A stretch of 64,000 bases of DNA from CAVQXR01 sp046330455 (GCA_046330455.1 JAXLSU010000002.1:248001-312000); one strand, 5' to 3'. Positions 41,745-49,426 are shown, counted from the stretch's first letter. Made by a program: numbers and translations. The notes: generated from the sequence alone by a model not told the origin.

Positions 41745-42500
41745 CTACGTCGCGGCGGCCTCGAGCACCGACTCGGGAATGTCGAAGTTCGCGTACACAC
41801 CCTGCACGTCCTCGCTGTCCTCGAGGCCGTCCATGAGCCGGAGCAGCTTGCGCGCCGCGGCGTCGTCCTCCACCTTGACCGTGTTCTTCGGCACCATCGT
41901 CAGCTCCGCGGACTCGAGCTCGATCCCCGCAGCCGTGAGCGCGTCGCGGACGGCGGCCAGCTCGTCGGGCGCGGTCGTGACCTGCAGGGTATGACCGTCG
42001 GCGCTCACGTCCTCGGCACCTGCGTCGGCGGCGACCAGCATCAGCTCGTCCTCGTCGATCCGCTCGGCGTCGACGAGGATCACTCCCTTGCGCTCGAACT
42101 GCCACGCAACGGCGCCGGTCGCCCCGAGGTTCCCGTCGTGCTTCGTGAACAGATGCCGCACATCGGAGGCGGTCCGGTTGCGGTTGTCGGTCAGCGCCTC
42201 GACGAGCACGGCGACGCCGAGCGGACCGTAGCCCTCGTACACGACGGTCTCGTACGCCTCGCCGCCCGCTCCGGCGCCCGCGCCGCGCGTGATCGCCCGC
42301 TCGATATTGTCCTTCGGCATCGAGGCCTGGCGCGCCTTCTCGATCGCGTTCGCGAGCGCGAGATTCGTGTCGGGATCGGGTCCACCCTCCCGCGCCGCGA
42401 CGATGATCGCCCGCGCGAGCTTCGAGAACAGCTGGCCGCGCTTCGCGTCCGCCGCGCCCTTCTTGCGCCTGATCGTGGCCCACTTACTGTGCCCCGACAT
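41745..42500 (-). CDS. yebC: YebC/PmpR-family protein
   Basis: 251 residues; N-terminus MSGHSKWATIRRKKGAADAK is diagnostic. The three-domain family includes DNA-binding regulators and proteins that relieve ribosome stalling at proline stretches. Its start overlaps the pdxT end by 17 bases, so they are co-transcribed. The 41551-41744 spacer behind it is GC-rich without a gene. Confidence 0.95.
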   Translation of the reverse strand: MSGHSKWATIRRKKGAADAKRGQLFSKLARAIIVAAREGGPDPDTNLALANAIEKARQASMPKDNIERAITRGAGAGAGGEAYETVVYEGYGPLGVAVLVEALTDNRNRTASDVRHLFTKHDGNLGATGAVAWQFERKGVILVDAERIDEDELMLVAADAGAEDVSADGHTLQVTTAPDELAAVRDALTAAGIELESAELTMVPKNTVKVEDDAAARKLLRLMDGLEDSEDVQGVYANFDIPESVLEAAAT

Positions 42501-43068
42501 TCGCTTCCTCCCTCACCATCGCCAGGAATCGCTCATGGACGCGTGTATCGGCCGTGAGCTCGGGGTGGAACGACGCGGCGAGAAACCGGCCCTCGCGGAC
42601 GAGAACGGGCTCACCGTCGAGCGTCGCGAGCACCTCGACCGCAGAGCCGACGCGCTCGATCCGCGGCGCCCGGATGAAGACCCCGTGCAGCGGGTGCCCA
42701 TCGCCCGCGAGCTCGAGCTCGGCCTCGAAGCTGAACACCTGGCGCCCGAAGCCGTTTCGCCGGACGGAGACGTCCATGAGCCCGAGGAGCAGCTGGCCCG
42801 AGATGCCGTCGACCGCCTCCGAGGCGAGCATGATCATGCCGGCGCACGTACCGAAGATCGGGCCGGCGAACGCGGCGACGGCGTCGTCGAGCCCGTAGGC
42901 CCGCATCAGCTTCCCGATCGTCGTCGACTCCCCGCCCGGGATCACGAGCGCGTCGATCCCCTCGAGCTGCCCGGGCAGGCGTATCTCGATCGCCTCCACG
43001 CCGAGCCGCTCGAGCACCGCGTGGTGCTCGCGGAAGTTCCCCTGGAGAGCCAGGACGCCGACGTTCAT
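42484..43068 (-). CDS. pdxT: Pyridoxal 5'-phosphate synthase glutaminase subunit PdxT
   Basis: Supplies ammonia to PdxS in the DXP-independent vitamin B6 pathway. 194 residues; GVLALQGNFREH, IPGGESTTIGKL, nucleophile Cys in FGTCAGMIML, His/Glu in SFHPELTAD. TAGAAT (43081-43076, minus) is seven bases before the ATG at 43068 (leaderless). The partner gene pdxS is 5.4 kb upstream at 48542, not adjacent as is normal in actinobacteria. Confidence 0.94.
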   Translation of the reverse strand: MNVGVLALQGNFREHHAVLERLGVEAIEIRLPGQLEGIDALVIPGGESTTIGKLMRAYGLDDAVAAFAGPIFGTCAGMIMLASEAVDGISGQLLLGLMDVSVRRNGFGRQVFSFEAELELAGDGHPLHGVFIRAPRIERVGSAVEVLATLDGEPVLVREGRFLAASFHPELTADTRVHERFLAMVREEANVGAQ

Positions 43069-43125
43069 CACTCGGATTCTAGGCGGCAGGCCCGCGGCGC
43101 CCGCACGGCCGGGTGGCGAGGCGGC

Positions 43126-43262
43126 GCCGGGCTTCGCCCGGCCGGGCCGGATCAGATCCGGCCCCTACAGGGTGTGGGTTGTAGGGGCGAGATCTCATCC
43201 CGCCCGCTGCGATCCGGCCTACAGGGTGTGGGTCGCAGGGGCGGGATCTCGTCCCGGCCCGC
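43126..43262. repeat. Tandem array of GTAGGGGC-family palindromic repeats
   Basis: Begins with the hairpin GCCGGGC-TTC-GCCCGGC (43126-43142), then two tandem ~54-base units, each with GATCCGGCC, CTACAGGGTGTGGGT and AGGGGCGRGATCTC (about 43155-43207 and 43210-43260). Inverted and direct arms alternate, so strong cruciforms are possible. No gene between 43069 and 43365. Confidence 0.7.
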
Positions 43263-43333
43263 CCGGAGGCGGCCGCAAACCGCTCACCGCGGCGGGATCG
43301 AGCGGGCAGGCATCGTCGCGCACGACTGCAGGG

Positions 43334-43359
43334 TCGGTTGCAGGCACGTGCCTGGAACC
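43334..43359. repeat. Palindrome around CAGGCACGTGCCTG
   Basis: CGGTTGCAGGCACGTGCCTGGAACCG is a near-perfect inverted repeat, a third member of the GGCACGTGCC family seen at 27151 and 28053. It lies directly behind the GerW-like gene and could also end its transcript. Confidence 0.7.
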
Positions 43360-43365
43360 GACGGA

Positions 43366-43734
43366 TCAGCCCGCCAGCAGGCGCCTGATCGCGAGCGTCG
43401 CGAGCGCTGCCCCCGCGAACATCGTGAGCACGTCGCTCGGGCCGAGGATCCGCCTGAATCGAGCGGTGCCGGCACGCACCTCGATATAGCCGATCGGGCT
43501 GACCGCGACGCCCCCGCCACCGCCCGCGCCAGACGCTTCACCAGCTCGCGGCCCGGCTCCACCGCCGCCTCCGAAGACGGAGCGCGCCCTGGCGACCGGG
43601 ATCACGGTGATGCCGTCGCGCTCGACGGGATCGCCGAAGACGGCCGAGACCTTCGCCTGGTCTCCGACCGTCTGGCCCAGCCGTCGGAGCAGCTCGCTGG
43701 CCAGCTCCGCCCCGTCCTGCGTCATCGTCGTCAT
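43366..43734 (-). CDS. GerW/YtfJ-family protein
   Basis: 122 residues from the ATG at 43734, with AAGGAGGG upstream. The pattern SAVFGDPVERDGITVIPVAR, a Gly-rich middle, and GGVAVSPIGYIEVRAG then a hydrophobic end (VLTMFAGAALATLAIRRLL) matches the GerW (sporulation protein YtfJ) family. In Bacillus it affects spore germination; the family also occurs in non-spore-formers, and nothing here implies sporulation. Confidence 0.8.
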   Translation of the reverse strand: MTTMTQDGAELASELLRRLGQTVGDQAKVSAVFGDPVERDGITVIPVARARSVFGGGGGAGPRAGEASGAGGGGGVAVSPIGYIEVRAGTARFRRILGPSDVLTMFAGAALATLAIRRLLAG

Positions 43735-43781
43735 CGTGCCCTCCTTCGTGTGTCTCGTGCTGGTGTCGGGTCGCCGGGCGC

Positions 43782-45371
43782 TCAGGGGCGGGGCCGGGTC
43801 TCGGCAAGCACGGTCTCCGTCATCACGTTCGTGAACTGCTCGGGCTGCTCGAACGGCGGGCGGTGGCCCGAGGTGTCCAGCACGACGAGCTTCTTGGCCG
43901 GAGCCTGGAGTTGCGCGAGCCACTCCTGCGCGAGGTCGGCTCGGCCGGGCGGCTCGTGGCGCCCCTGCACGAGATAGACGGGAACGCCCAGCGCCGTCAC
44001 GTCCTCACGGAAGTCGATGTGGCCGAGCTGCGGGTAGAGAACGCTGAACGTGTCGAGGAAGGCGCCGAGGTTGTGGATCTGCTCGAGCAGCGTGTACTCC
44101 TCGACGATGAGATTCTCTGAGAAGCCGCCCTCGCCCTCGGAGTTGCGGCTGTGGTCGTACGGGTAGACCTCGTGCTCGTACGAGAGCGCCGGCTCGTAGT
44201 CGAGCACGCTCTCGTACGGGGGCGCGCCGATCTCGGTCAGCGTGGCCGCGAGCTCGTCGTTCCCGCTCTCCCGCGCCCAGGCGAGCGTGTCGCGATGGAA
44301 GATCCGGTCGGTCTCGCTGGGGCTGACCATCTGCCCGGTGCCGACGAAGGCCCGGTAGAGCTCGGGCTGTCGCTGGACGCTGAGGACGCCGAGGATCGAG
44401 CCCCAGGATTGCCCCACCAGGTAGATCTGCTCCTGCCCGAAGCGTTCGCGCAGGTAGTTGCTGACCTCGATCGTGTCGCTGACTGCCTGCTCCAGGGTGA
44501 GGGTCGAGCTCGGGTCGAGCGCGCCGTAGGACTTGCCGGTACCGCGCTGGTCCCAGGTGACGACGACGAACTCCTTCTCCAGTGCCTCGAGGTGACGCCG
44601 CATGGCGCCGAGCTCGCTGCCGCCCGGACCGCCCGCGAGGAACAGGAGCACCGGGCTCTCGGCGCTGTGACCGCGGATCATCATCGCCAGGTCGTGCCCG
44701 CCGATCTCGACCCGGGTCAGCTCCGCGATGCTGCCGGGAAGCGGCTTGCCGTCCAGGCCGACGATCGGGTCGGTGCTCGCCGGACGGGCGATGCCCACCG
44801 CGAGCACGACGAGCGCGACGCCGGCCAGGACGACGGCGCCGCGACGAGCGTACAGCCCCACCCGCGGCCAACCGTGCCGTGCCGGGCCACGATTCTGCCG
44901 ACGGCGCGCCAGAGCAGCTCCGAGCGCGGCGCCCAGCGCGATCGGGAACAGCGCGATCACCCCGTGGATGCCGCGGCCGACCACGAGCGCGAGCAACCCG
45001 TAGGTGCTGGCATGGATCCCGTCGACGGTCGGACCATCCGTGCCGAGTCGCACCAGCTCGTATCCGGCCGCGAACGCGACCGGCGCAACGAGCATTGCCC
45101 ACCGGGATCGCAGGGCGAGCCCGGCGACGAGACCGACGAGCAACCCGACGGCCATGGTTGCAAGCGCGCCGGCAGCGGTGAGCGGGCCGCGTGGCATCGC
45201 AAGCGCGAGAGGTACCGCCGCCAGCGCCGGAACGGCGACGGCGGTCGCGCGACGCACCCAGGGCTTCTCCCAGGTCATGGCGAGCCTGCCGCCGGGCGCG
45301 GCGAGCGGCTGTGCCTCCGGGGGCGTGGTCGACGGACCCGTCTCCCCTCCCGGTGGAGCCTGCTTCAACAT
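43782..45371 (-). CDS. Membrane-anchored alpha/beta hydrolase (proline iminopeptidase-like)
   Basis: 529 residues from ATG 45371 (AAGGGAG upstream). The N-terminal ~215 residues hold about five hydrophobic helices (for example AVPALAAVPLALAMP, LATMAVGLLVGLVAGLAL, GAVVLAGVALVVLAVGIA). The rest is an alpha/beta hydrolase with oxyanion-type AGGPGGSE, TWDQRGTGKS, nucleophile Ser in LVGQSWGSILG, a cap region, LVQGRHE and catalytic His in DTSGHRPPF. The HGGPG/GQSWGG pattern is that of peptidase family S33. The hydrolase would face outside; substrate unknown. Part of the accessory insertion between pdxT and pdxS. Confidence 0.83.
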   Translation of the reverse strand: MLKQAPPGGETGPSTTPPEAQPLAAPGGRLAMTWEKPWVRRATAVAVPALAAVPLALAMPRGPLTAAGALATMAVGLLVGLVAGLALRSRWAMLVAPVAFAAGYELVRLGTDGPTVDGIHASTYGLLALVVGRGIHGVIALFPIALGAALGAALARRRQNRGPARHGWPRVGLYARRGAVVLAGVALVVLAVGIARPASTDPIVGLDGKPLPGSIAELTRVEIGGHDLAMMIRGHSAESPVLLFLAGGPGGSELGAMRRHLEALEKEFVVVTWDQRGTGKSYGALDPSSTLTLEQAVSDTIEVSNYLRERFGQEQIYLVGQSWGSILGVLSVQRQPELYRAFVGTGQMVSPSETDRIFHRDTLAWARESGNDELAATLTEIGAPPYESVLDYEPALSYEHEVYPYDHSRNSEGEGGFSENLIVEEYTLLEQIHNLGAFLDTFSVLYPQLGHIDFREDVTALGVPVYLVQGRHEPPGRADLAQEWLAQLQAPAKKLVVLDTSGHRPPFEQPEQFTNVMTETVLAETRPRP

Positions 45372-45707
45372 GACGCTCCCTTCACGGACGATCGCGCGGC
45401 TCGGCCCGGACACGGCTCCGTACGCGATGAGCGGGCTGCCACCCACCACTCCTCGGCCGGCCGGAATCAGGATCGCCGACCTCGATCGCCACGACATCGG
45501 GGGAAGCTCGGAGCCGGGCGCGGACAATCCGCGAAATCGGGTGCGGCTAGGCCGCAGCCGCCAGCGTCGTGAGCCCCGGACGGTTGATCGTGCCAGGCAC
45601 CGACGGACGGTTGACTTGACGCCGCCAGGGCGGCTGCTGCGCCGAGGGTGGCGGGCCGCGCTCCTCGCGCTCGCCGGACGCGGTGTCTCACCGCCCGCCT
45701 CCCGAGG

Positions 45708-45737
45708 TTGTAGGGGCGGCATCTCATGCCGCCCGCC
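45708..45737 (+). repeat. GTAGGGGC-family repeat, variant with GGCATCTCATGCC core
   Basis: GTTGTAGGGGCGGCATCTCA then TGCCGCCCGC. It is followed by TGGGAGCCAACCAGGAGGCT, which recurs at about 47502-47522 behind the other copy of this variant. The stretch 45372-45707 contains no supportable gene, apart from a partial GTGCCAGGCACC at 45590-45601. Confidence 0.7.
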
Positions 45738-45773
45738 TGGGAGCCAACCAGGAGGCTCGAGCTCCGCGGGCAG

Positions 45774-45930
45774 CTTCACCGGCTCGAGAAGGCCGGTCTC
45801 CTGACGAGCCGCTGGAGCGAGTTGCAGGGGCGTCGCCGGCGTACGTACTCGCTCACGCCTCGCGGCCAGGAGGCGCTGGCGCGTCAGCGCGAGACACGAA
45901 CCTTCGCCCGTGCCATGGACGGCGTGCAGG
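45774..45930 (+). pseudogene. Truncated padR copy (C-terminal half)
   Basis: Encodes LHRLEKAGLLTSRWSELQGR, then RRRTYSLTPRGQEALARQRE and FARAMDGV, nearly identical to residues ~52-103 of the PadR at 47658-47984. DNA identity is roughly 90% with a three-base length difference near the end. The N-terminal half is missing; it is joined directly to the repeat at 45708. A recent duplication or recombination remnant. Confidence 0.8.
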
Positions 45931-46039
45931 GAGCACGCGGTCAGATCCTCCGTGTTCCAGCCGGTGGACGCCCCAGGGCCAGCGGAACGTGGAAGGAGTC
46001 CTGACCCCATCCTGACCCCCGAACGTGGTGGGGAGCAGT

Positions 46040-46678
46040 TCAGGGTTGGGTTGCAGGATCACCCGCGAGCAGCGCTCCCTGGACGAGGTCGAGCAGCACG
46101 CCCTCGGCCTCGTCCCATGTCAGCCCGGCCTGCCGGTGCAACTCCATCCACGACTCGTGCGAGGTGAGCAGGGTCAGCACGGCGATTGCCACGGCTTGGG
46201 TCAGCATCGACGTGAGCCCGCCGAGTGTTTCGAGCCGCTGCACGACAACGGTGCAGCCGAACCGATGCCGCCGGCGTCCCTCCTCCGCGAATGCTGCGAT
46301 GTCGGGCTCGGCGCCCACGGCGGCAAACAGCGCACCGATGACGTCACCGCAACGCTCGTGGAAGCGGCGCGTCAGGCCGACGTAGACCTCGAGTAGCTCG
46401 GCAGGGTCTTTCGCCCCCTCCAGGAGCGGCCGCGTCTCCGCCATTCCCACCTCGTCGTCGATGCGATCGACGAGCGCGACGAGCATGCCGCGCTTGGAGC
46501 CGAGGCGTGCGTAGATGGTCTGTACCGAGACACCTGCCTCGCGGGCGATGTCGTTGATCGATGTGGCCGAGTAGCCGTCGCGCCCGAACAGCATGCGCGC
46601 GGCGTCGAGGATGTCGGCCCGTGTCTGCGCCGCCATCCGCTCGCTGCGGGAAGAAGACTTGACTAACCGGTCTTCCAT
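46040..46678 (-). CDS. TetR-family transcriptional regulator
   Basis: 212 residues with the TetR helix-turn-helix: ADILDAARMLFGRDGYSATS, INDIAREAGVSVQTIYARLG, SKRGMLVALVD, then a ligand-binding all-helical domain. It is divergent from the SnoaL-like gene at 46727 with only 48 bases between, so it likely controls that gene and itself. ATG at 46678; an internal ATG (residue 15) is an alternative. Confidence 0.9.
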   Translation of the reverse strand: MEDRLVKSSSRSERMAAQTRADILDAARMLFGRDGYSATSINDIAREAGVSVQTIYARLGSKRGMLVALVDRIDDEVGMAETRPLLEGAKDPAELLEVYVGLTRRFHERCGDVIGALFAAVGAEPDIAAFAEEGRRRHRFGCTVVVQRLETLGGLTSMLTQAVAIAVLTLLTSHESWMELHRQAGLTWDEAEGVLLDLVQGALLAGDPATQP

Positions 46679-46682
46679 AGAC

Positions 46683-46717
46683 TAGAACCTTCTTCAGATT
46701 GATAGAACTCGATTCTA
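46683..46717. promoter_or_regulatory. Putative TetR operator in the divergent promoter region
   Basis: TAGAA-CTCGA-TTCTA (46703-46717) is a perfect inverted repeat, and TAGAAC occurs again at 46683-46688. The location between divergent starts fits an operator. The site is AT-richer than its surroundings. Confidence 0.5.
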
Positions 46718-46726
46718 GGAGGCATC

Positions 46727-47137
46727 ATGGACGCTGTCGAAGTCTGCACCCGGGCGCAGGAAGCGATGTTCGCACGTGGCGACGTGAACGCGGTGGACTC
46801 CTGGACCACCGAGGGCGTCGTGACCCACACCGCACCACCCGGAACGCCCGCTGGACGCGAGGGTCTCAAGGCAACGATCGCCTGGCTCCATTCGGGCCTC
46901 GACAACGTCACGTATGCGGTGCAGGACGCATTCGCAGCCGGCGACAAGGTCACGATGCGATGCACGATGAGCGCCACTCACGCCCGGCCGTGGCTGGGCT
47001 CGCCCGCGACCGGCCGCTCGTTCACGGTGGAGCAGATCCACGTCTTCCGGGTCGACGGCGACCGCATCGCAGAGCACTGGGCCTGCCGCGACGACCTCGG
47101 CATGCTCCGCCAACTGGGGCTCGCCCCGACGCCCTGA
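46727..47137 (+). CDS. SnoaL-like / NTF2-fold protein (ester cyclase type)
   Basis: 136 residues; FARGDVNAVDSWTTEGVVTH, PAGREGLKATIAWLHSGL, KVTMRCTMSATHARPW, HVFRVDGDRIAEHWACRDDLG match the SnoaL-like polyketide cyclase/NTF2 family, small enzymes or binding proteins for diverse small molecules. Start ATG with TAGGAGG upstream. Divergent from TetR, probably induced by a small molecule. Possibly a detoxification function; inference. Confidence 0.85.
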   Translation: MDAVEVCTRAQEAMFARGDVNAVDSWTTEGVVTHTAPPGTPAGREGLKATIAWLHSGLDNVTYAVQDAFAAGDKVTMRCTMSATHARPWLGSPATGRSFTVEQIHVFRVDGDRIAEHWACRDDLGMLRQLGLAPTP

Positions 47138-47279
47138 AGGGCTGGGGTCACGTCTTCCGTGTTCCCCTGGGGGCCGCGGGTGGTCACGTCGGTAGAAGTG
47201 GTGCCGCGGGCCCCAGACTCGTCGGTTGACGTCCGAGTCGATCGACGAAGGGAGCGCCACGATAGCCAAGGGTTACAGC

Positions 47280-47351
47280 ATGACCGTTGCGGATGCTGTT
47301 GCCGGTGTGCTCGCCGGTGAGACGGGCGATCTTCTGCGCGAGGCGGTCTGC
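47280..47351 (+). pseudogene. Possible IS256-type transposase relic
   Basis: 24 codons reading MTVADAVAGVLAGETGDLLR then EAVC resemble the N-terminus of IS256-family transposases (pattern L..VL..E..D.LREAV), after which similarity ends. No terminal repeats are visible. The stretch 47138-47657 holds nothing else coding, only a repeat. Confidence 0.4.
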
Positions 47352-47480
47352 CCCCTATCGGACGATTTCCATGCTCATGACCGCAAGGACGCTCCGCATC
47401 GGGATGTCCACTGAACCGCATCCGTAGCACCCACTCGTTGCGATGACCTCCACCGCGGCACGTGCGGCACGGGACATCAG

Positions 47481-47503
47481 GCGGGCGGCATCTCATGCCG
47501 CCC
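47481..47503 (+). repeat. GTAGGGGC-family repeat, GGCATCTCATGCC variant, second copy
   Basis: GCGGGCGGCATCTCATGCCG plus CCC, followed by TGGGAGCCAACCAGGAGGCT as at 45738. Shared flanks show that a longer unit of about 60 bases was duplicated. Confidence 0.7.
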
Positions 47504-47657
47504 TGGGAGCCAACCAGGAGGCTCGGCCTCCGCGGGGCACTCGGGGAGTGCCGCAGCGCCGAGATCGCCCGGCGCAGGGCCGTCCCGGCGCGCCGACCGT
47601 CGGCGGGCTGGCGCACAGGACGTCGGCCGCAACATTCGTTACTATGTATTCCTAGGG

Positions 47658-47984
47658 ATGAAAGGAAACGTCCTCAAAGGGCACCTCGATCTGCTCCTGC
47701 TGGCTGCCGTCTCGTCGGGACATGCTCACGGCTACGCGATCATCGAGCACCTCAGAAGCAGCAGCGGCGACACGTTTGCGCTCCTTGAAGGGACGATCTA
47801 TCCGGCGCTGCACCGGCTCGAGAAGGCCGGTCTCCTGACGAGCCGCTGGAGCGAGGTGCAGGGGCGTCGCCGACGGACGTACGCGCTCACGCCCCGCGGC
47901 CAGGAGGCGCTGGCGCGCCAGCGCGAGGACTGGCGGACGTTCGCCCGTGCCATGGATGGCGTGCTGGAGAGCAGCCCGGCGTGA
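47658..47984 (+). CDS. PadR-family transcriptional regulator (second intact copy)
   Basis: 108 residues: GHLDLLLLAAVSSGHAHGYA, recognition region LLEGTIYPALHRLEKAGLL, wing GRRRRTYALTPRGQEAL. Typical PadR subfamily-2 size. Upstream CTATGTATTC (about 47644-47653) recalls the CTATGTAGATA element before padR at 12286. GTG at 47981 overlaps the stop, the usual arrangement for a coupled membrane partner, but the downstream frame now encodes a small secreted protein. Confidence 0.9.
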   Translation: MKGNVLKGHLDLLLLAAVSSGHAHGYAIIEHLRSSSGDTFALLEGTIYPALHRLEKAGLLTSRWSEVQGRRRRTYALTPRGQEALARQREDWRTFARAMDGVLESSPA

Positions 47985-48037
47985 CGCCCTTCGACGATTT
48001 CCTCGCGAGCCTCGCCTCGAGCAGGAAGGAGCAACGA

Positions 48038-48298
48038 ATGAGGGTGCCAGGATTCCGCAGGATGGGTCGCACCGCAGCGGCAAGCGTCTTCATTGCGCTC
48101 GTTCTCGTCGGTGCCGCCCTGGCCGACGTCACCTACTACGTCGGCACGCCCACGTCGTACGAGCAGCTCGGTCAGGGCTGGGAGAGCACGGCCAGCACAG
48201 CTCTGCGCGACAGCAACAGCGTCCGGTGCACGACGACGTGTCACGTTGACACTCGCTACTACAGCAGCGGCCTCGGCGGGCTCTACACGAAGAGCTAG
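48038..48298 (+). CDS. Small secreted protein, probably truncated by a nonsense mutation
   Basis: 86 residues from ATG 48038 (AAGGAG six bases upstream). Signal peptide RTAAASVFIALVLVGAALA, then DVTYYVGTPTSYEQLGQGWE. STASTALRDSNSVR matches STPSTAVRDGNTMV of the protein at 27492. It stops at TAG 48296, yet the same frame continues with coding-like residues (SGSNQYTENRGTGSSYYKS) and a shifted frame then gives CRTTVSWGTNLARCWTYV up to about 48418. I therefore suspect a longer ancestral gene of ~125 codons. Translation from GTG 47981 is also possible. Confidence 0.6.
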   Translation: MRVPGFRRMGRTAAASVFIALVLVGAALADVTYYVGTPTSYEQLGQGWESTASTALRDSNSVRCTTTCHVDTRYYSSGLGGLYTKS

Positions 48299-48541
48299 TC
48301 AGGGTCGAACCAGTACACGGAAAACCGCGGTACCGGTAGCTCCTACTACAAGTCCCGTGCCGGACGACCGTCAGCTGGGGAACGAATCTCGCACGCTGCT
48401 GGACCTACGTCAGAGGCGGCGAGATGCGGCGCTCGAGCGGGCCCCGCCCCTACGGCCGGCGGCGCGAAGACCGCGCGCTGGGAGGCGGCGTCCAGCGTGG
48501 CACAGAGAGGCCAGGTCGCCCGCGTCGACGGGCGCCGCCTC

Positions 48542-49426
48542 CTACCAGCCGCGCGTCTGGAGCAGCTCGGCTGCGCCGAGCGTCGAGGTGGCGATCCCGG
48601 CCATGGGGTCGCCGAGGCCCGTCGAGACGCGGGCGAGGATCTCGGGGTCGCGGAAGTGCGTTGTCGCCTCGACGATCGCGCGGGCCCGCACGGGCGGCTC
48701 GGAGCTCTTGAAGATGCCCGAGCCGACGAAGACGCCGTCCGCGCCGAGTTGCATGCAGAGCGCCGCGTCGGCGGGCGTCGCGATCCCACCTGCGGTGAAG
48801 AGGACGACCGGGAGCCGCTGATGCTCGGCGACCCACTTGACGAGGTCGAACGGCGCCTGGAGGGTCTTCGCGGCCGTGAACAGCTCCTCCTCGGGGAGCG
48901 AGCCGAGCCGACGGATCTCGCCGGTGATCGCCCGCATGTGGCGCACCGCGTTCACGACGTCGCCGGTGCCCGCCTCACCCTTCGAGCGGATCATCGCAGC
49001 GCCCTCGTTGATGCGCCGGAGCGCCTCACCGAGGTTCGTCGCCCCGCACACGAAGGGAATGCGGAACTTCCACTTGTCGACGTGGTGCTCCTCGTCGGCG
49101 GGCGTCAGTACCTCGGACTCGTCGACGTAGTCGACCTCGAGCGCCTCGAGGATCTGGGCCTCGACGAAGTGCCCGATGCGGCATTTCGCCATCACCGGGA
49201 TCGTGACCGCCTCCTGGATCTCCTTGATCTTCGTCGGGTCGGCCATCCGCACGACCCCGCCTTCGCGGCGGATGTCGGCAGGGACGCGCTCGAGCGCCAT
49301 CACCGCGACCGCACCGCCCTCCTCGGCAATGCGCGCCTGCTCGGCGGTCGTCACGTCCATGATCACCCCGCCCTTGAGCATCTCGGCGAGGCCGGTCTTC
49401 ACGCGGAGCGTCCCGAGCTCGGTCAT
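48542..49426 (-). CDS. pdxS: Pyridoxal 5'-phosphate synthase subunit PdxS
   Basis: (beta/alpha)8 enzyme that forms PLP from ribose 5-phosphate, glyceraldehyde 3-phosphate and ammonia from PdxT. 294 residues; LKGGVIMDVTTAEQARIAEE, GGVVRMADPTKI, IPVMAKCRIGHFVEAQ (conserved active-site Lys), MIRSKGEAGTGDVVNAVRHM (second conserved Lys), GIFKSSEP. TACAAT (49439-49434, minus) is seven bases before the ATG, so leaderless. Downstream, the accessory region separates it from pdxT. Confidence 0.96.
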   Translation of the reverse strand: MTELGTLRVKTGLAEMLKGGVIMDVTTAEQARIAEEGGAVAVMALERVPADIRREGGVVRMADPTKIKEIQEAVTIPVMAKCRIGHFVEAQILEALEVDYVDESEVLTPADEEHHVDKWKFRIPFVCGATNLGEALRRINEGAAMIRSKGEAGTGDVVNAVRHMRAITGEIRRLGSLPEEELFTAAKTLQAPFDLVKWVAEHQRLPVVLFTAGGIATPADAALCMQLGADGVFVGSGIFKSSEPPVRARAIVEATTHFRDPEILARVSTGLGDPMAGIATSTLGAAELLQTRGW

